Assembly: GCA_017555325.1 (NCBI GenBank)
Contig: JAFZGR010000020.1
Span: forward strand, 1-7,557
Direction of reading: 5' to 3'
DNA: 7,557 bases
From: Alphaproteobacteria bacterium
GTDB lineage: Bacteria; Pseudomonadota; Alphaproteobacteria; CAAHEQ01; UBA3637
Notes under the pieces: model-generated
Database searches by the model: none
Told to the model about the DNA's origin: nothing
The model's input: only the letters and a program-made list of their open reading frames with translations
Program-made: the position numbers and the translations under genes
Shown here: piece by piece, positions 4,846 through 7,557 of the stretch
Layout: every line of letters starts with the position of its first letter
Position numbering within the stretch: position 1 is the stretch's first letter

Positions 4846-6471
4846 ATGACAAAATATGTTTTTATTTTAGGCGGTGTTGTTTCTTCGTTAGGGAAGGGAA
4901 TTGCTTCTGCCGCTGTGGGCGGATTGTTAAAATCACGGGGATATTCCGTTCGTATGCGTAAAATGGATCCGTATTTAAATGTTGACCCTGGGACGATGTC
5001 TCCTTATCAACACGGTGAAGTTTTTGTGACACAGGATGGGGCCGAAACAGATTTGGATTTAGGCCATTATGAACGGTTTGCTGATGTTAATTGTCATAAA
5101 ACAGATAGTATTTCCGGCGGACGGATTTATTACAATGTTATTCAAAAAGAACGGCGGGGAGATTATTTGGGGGCAACTGTTCAAGCCATTCCGCATGTTA
5201 CAAATGAAATTAAAGATTTTATTCGGTCTGATTTGCACGGTGAGGATTTTGTTTTGTATGAAGTTGGAGGCACTGTTGGCGATATTGAAGGAACACTTAT
5301 GTTGGAAGGTATTCGCCAGTTTGCTAATGAGGTCGGACGTGAAAACGTTTTGTTTATTTTCTTAACATTATTGCCATATATCGATACAGCGGGAGAGTTG
5401 AAAACCAAACCGACACAACATGCTGTTAAAACGCTTTTGGAAGCCGGTATTCAGGCAGATATTTTATTGTGTCGCTCGAAGGTTCAATTAGGGGTAGAAG
5501 AACGGCGTAAATTAGGATTGTTTTGCAATATTAGTTCTGATAACGTTGTTGTGGCGTTGGATGTTGATAATATTTATAAAGTGCCATTGTCTTATCATGC
5601 GGAAGGATTGGATGTGCAGGTTTTGAAGCATTTTAAAATGTATGAACAATCTCCGAAGCCTGATTTAGCCAAATGGCATGAAATTATTAAAATTACCGAA
5701 AATTATGAAAAAGAAGTAAAAATTGCTGTTGTCGGGAAGTACTGCGGATTATTGGAAGCCTACAAATCTTTACAGGAGGCCTTGGTTCATGCCGGTATTG
5801 CCAATAAAACAAAAGTACGGGTTTCATGGATTGAATCGGAAGAATTAGAAGCATTGACTGATATGGAGCTGGCGGATAAATTAAAATCGTATGATGGTAT
5901 TTTAGTGCCGGGTGGATTTGGTGTGCGAGGTATTCAGGGTAAAATTCGTGCTGTTCAATATGCGCGTGAAAATAATGTGCCGTTTTTCGGTATTTGTTTG
6001 GGTATGCAAATGGCCGTTATTGAAGCTTCCCGTCATTTGTTGGGTATTGAAGATGCATCATCCGCAGAGTTTGGATCAAAATGTACACCGGTTATTTCTA
6101 AAATGACGGTATGGGAAAAAGATGGTGTTCAATATATTCGTCCGGATAATGGCGATATGGGGGGGACAATGCGATTAGGAGCTTATCCGTGTATATTGGA
6201 TGAAAATTCTTTGGCACATAAAATTTATGGTGTGCGGGAAGTTATGGAACGGCATCGTCATCGCTATGAAATGGATATTGCATATGCCGGTAAATTACAT
6301 GAAAAAGGCTTTGTTGTTTCCGGAAAATCACCGGATGGATTGTTGCCTGAAATTGTAGAAATTCCGAATCATCCGTTTTTTATTGGTGTTCAGTTCCATC
6401 CGGAATTTACATCTCGTCCGGGAAAACCCAATCCGATATTTAGATCGTTTATTGCGGCGGCAAAGAAATAA
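4846..6471 (+). CDS. pyrG: CTP synthase (glutamine-hydrolysing)
   Basis: CTP synthase makes CTP from UTP, ATP and glutamine, the last step of de novo pyrimidine nucleotide synthesis, in the cytoplasm. The 541-residue protein is full length (545 in E. coli). The N-terminal synthase domain (1 to about 265) begins KYVFILGGVVSSLGKGIAS, with the P-loop Lys17. It carries the metal and nucleotide site DLDLGHYERF (69-78) and YEVGGTVGDIE (138-148). The C-terminal class I glutaminase domain starts near VGKYCGLLEAYKSLQEAL (296-313) and has the nucleophile Cys384 in GICLGMQ and the His518/Glu520 pair in FHPEF. RHRYE (471-475) is the usual motif near the glutamine site. All catalytic residues are present. 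AAGGAG lies 9 nt before the ATG at 4846. An ATG at 4841 gives only a two-codon frame whose TGA overlaps the start. The gene ends at a strong terminator and is apparently transcribed alone. Confidence 0.99.
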   Translation: MTKYVFILGGVVSSLGKGIASAAVGGLLKSRGYSVRMRKMDPYLNVDPGTMSPYQHGEVFVTQDGAETDLDLGHYERFADVNCHKTDSISGGRIYYNVIQKERRGDYLGATVQAIPHVTNEIKDFIRSDLHGEDFVLYEVGGTVGDIEGTLMLEGIRQFANEVGRENVLFIFLTLLPYIDTAGELKTKPTQHAVKTLLEAGIQADILLCRSKVQLGVEERRKLGLFCNISSDNVVVALDVDNIYKVPLSYHAEGLDVQVLKHFKMYEQSPKPDLAKWHEIIKITENYEKEVKIAVVGKYCGLLEAYKSLQEALVHAGIANKTKVRVSWIESEELEALTDMELADKLKSYDGILVPGGFGVRGIQGKIRAVQYARENNVPFFGICLGMQMAVIEASRHLLGIEDASSAEFGSKCTPVISKMTVWEKDGVQYIRPDNGDMGGTMRLGAYPCILDENSLAHKIYGVREVMERHRHRYEMDIAYAGKLHEKGFVVSGKSPDGLLPEIVEIPNHPFFIGVQFHPEFTSRPGKPNPIFRSFIAAAKK

Positions 6472-6481
6472 AACGGCTTGT

Positions 6482-6521
6482 AAAATAACGATAATCAGTC
6501 ATGCTTATCGTTATTTTTTTT
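6482..6521 (+). terminator. Intrinsic terminator of pyrG
   Basis: AAAATAACGATAA (6482-6494) pairs perfectly with TTATCGTTATTTT (6505-6517) around a 10-nt loop, and a run of T residues continues past the stem. It begins 10 nt after the pyrG stop codon. The left arm starts with an A-run, so it could also act weakly in the other direction. Confidence 0.9.
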
Positions 6522-6588
6522 ATTTTTGGTGTGATGTGTAAAAAATACTTTACTTTTTCTGTTTGTTTTGCATAATGGAGAAAAGGGA

Positions 6589-7056
6589 ATGAAGAAAATG
6601 ATTTATTGTGATTTAGATGGCGTATTAGCCGATTTTAACGGAACATTTAAACGATTAACGGGATGTCACCCCAAAGAGTTAGAACGTCCGCAATTGTGGC
6701 AAATTGTAAAAGGTATGCCGTTGTATTGGGGAATATTGGATATGATGCCTGATGCAACGGATTTAATTTCGTTTTTAAATGCTCACACTTATCAGATTTT
6801 AACAGGATTGCCGGTGGATGGTTATCAAAAGGCGGAAAAAGAAAAAAAAGAATGGGTGGGAAAACATATTCATCCGGATTTGCCGGTTATTTGTTGCTTA
6901 AGTAAAGATAAAGCTGTTTATTGTAATAAGGGGGATATTTTAATTGATGATTATCAACCAAACATTACCCGATGGGAAAAAGCGGGCGGTATTGGTATTT
7001 TACATAAGGATGCTCAAACAACAATTGCCCGTCTGAATGAATTAGGTTTTAAGTGA
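6589..7056 (+). CDS. HAD-superfamily protein, 5'(3')-deoxyribonucleotidase-like
   Basis: The 155-residue protein carries the four HAD phosphohydrolase motifs. Motif I is CDLDGVLADF (7-16), with nucleophile Asp8 and acid/base Asp10. Motif II is LTG (71-73). A motif III lysine lies in SKDKAVYC (Lys106 or Lys108). Motif IV is GDILIDDY (115-122), with Asp120 and Asp121 as metal ligands. The DxDGVLADF form and the short cap match the cytosolic 5'(3')-nucleotidase (type C) group, which removes phosphate from (deoxy)nucleoside monophosphates. Many bacterial members have no tested substrate, so activity is inferred. The frame can be extended to a TTG at 6568, but GGAG at 6577-6580 stands 8 nt before the ATG at 6589, which gives MKKMIYCDLDG. 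The gene follows pyrG by 117 bp, past a strong terminator, and I see no clear promoter in the gap, so expression may rely on read-through or a weak site. A nucleotide-metabolism link to pyrG is possible but unproven. Confidence 0.85.
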   Translation: MKKMIYCDLDGVLADFNGTFKRLTGCHPKELERPQLWQIVKGMPLYWGILDMMPDATDLISFLNAHTYQILTGLPVDGYQKAEKEKKEWVGKHIHPDLPVICCLSKDKAVYCNKGDILIDDYQPNITRWEKAGGIGILHKDAQTTIARLNELGFK

Positions 7057-7080
7057 GTGTTAATTTTATCGGGATTTTTC

Positions 7081-7109
7081 TTGATTTTTAACAACCTTCT
7101 TTTTATACT
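7081..7109 (+). promoter_or_regulatory. Promoter of the membrane-protein gene at the right edge
   Basis: TTGATT (7081-7086) lies 17 bp from TATACT (7104-7109). Transcription would start near 7116, about 26 nt before the ATG at 7142, so the last gene is probably a separate transcription unit from the nucleotidase-like gene. TGTTAA (7058-7063) and TTAACA (7088-7093) form a loose inverted repeat around the -35. Confidence 0.6.
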
Positions 7110-7141
7110 AATTAAAGAATTTAAAAAAAGGAGAATAAGCA

Positions 7142-7557
7142 ATGCGTAAACACAAATATATGGACGAAATCGATGAATTGGGCAATCGGGATGGCGTTGC
7201 AGATGAAACACCGACAAAAGGACATTCTACCCGTAAATTATTAAGGATGACATCCATTGTTGTTTTAAGTGTTTTGTGTTTAACAGGTGGTGTTTTAATT
7301 CATCAGTTGAATCATGAAAAAAACAAACATCACATGAAGCGAACCCCGATTAATCATATGATTGCAAAAAAAATGCCGTTGATTAAAAAAGAACCAACAC
7401 CCGCTTATCCTGTGCCGGCTACAATAGCGGATTCATCTTTGCTATCGACGACTGTATCAGCGCCGATTGTTTCTCATGAACCCGAACCGGCGCGCATTAT
7501 TCCAAATGAAACAAATGTCTCCGATGTGAAAGAATACAGTTCTGAAAATCAACAAGT
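7142..7557 (+). CDS. Single-pass membrane protein with proline-rich region, N-terminal 138 residues (3' end outside window)
   Basis: The frame opens with MRKHKYMDEIDELGNRDGVA after AAGGAG (7128-7133) at 8-nt spacing and stays open to the window edge. Residues 1-36 are charged and cytoplasmic. A hydrophobic segment (about 37-54: TSIVVLSVLCLTGGVLIH) follows basic residues R31, K32 and R35, which predicts an N-in, C-out topology. The visible remainder (55-138) is His/Lys-rich near the membrane, then proline-, serine- and threonine-rich with no recognisable fold: a linker that probably leads to a domain beyond the edge. This layout is shared by cell-division, SPOR-domain, TonB-like and peptidoglycan-binding proteins. 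Which of these applies cannot be told from the part present. Confidence 0.8.
   Translation, partial: MRKHKYMDEIDELGNRDGVADETPTKGHSTRKLLRMTSIVVLSVLCLTGGVLIHQLNHEKNKHHMKRTPINHMIAKKMPLIKKEPTPAYPVPATIADSSLLSTTVSAPIVSHEPEPARIIPNETNVSDVKEYSSENQQ

Noticed and set aside
5069..5365. Open frames overlapping pyrG (5069-5365 plus, 5181-5408 minus, 5912-6106 plus).
   Set aside because: All lie inside the conserved CTP synthase coding sequence and have no initiation signals.
7014..7217. A 67-codon minus-strand frame spanning the nucleotidase end and the next gene.
   Set aside because: It runs antisense across a gene end, a clear promoter and a gene start, with no ribosome binding site.

Overview
The window is AT-rich chromosomal DNA, most likely from a host-associated alphaproteobacterium with a reduced-GC genome. 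This rests on protein flavour (an RF3 and a CTP synthase of ordinary bacterial type, and a small lipoprotein with a WLG...VWGEP...GNxC pattern that I associate with alphaproteobacteria) and on short palindromic intergenic repeats of the kind common in that class. The lineage is an inference and no rRNA is present. Promoters are of the ordinary sigma-70 type and ribosome binding sites are AAGGA/AAGGAG-like.

Left part (1-760): an incomplete minus-strand gene of unknown function runs off the left edge. It is divergent from a small predicted outer-membrane lipoprotein (364-759) that has a clear promoter. Positions 760-1199 hold repeat-like DNA: a short hairpin, an imperfect palindromic element of about 100 bp, and a 3'-gene-like open frame that lacks a credible start.

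Middle part (1200-4432, minus strand): a complete, membrane-anchored or exported serpin (396 aa) with a canonical inhibitory hinge and an unusually long stretch after the expected cleavage point. It is followed by a 455-bp gap holding the serpin promoter, a 10-bp inverted repeat, a minus-strand intrinsic terminator, a strong hairpin and a two-copy hairpin repeat. Next comes prfC, encoding peptide chain release factor 3, with its own promoter.

Right part (4433-7557, plus strand): a 413-bp AT-rich divergent region carries back-to-back prfC and pyrG promoters, with a predicted pyrG leader of about 185 nt. Then come pyrG (CTP synthase), a strong terminator, a small HAD-family 5'-nucleotidase-like gene, and the start of a single-pass membrane protein with a proline-rich extracytoplasmic region that runs off the right edge.

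prfC (translation termination) and pyrG (pyrimidine nucleotide synthesis) are housekeeping genes. The serpin is the accessory gene of interest: it sits alone between two repeat-rich intergenic regions and is a plausible inhibitor of host or competitor proteases. I see no CRISPR array, tRNA, transposase or multi-gene defence cassette.
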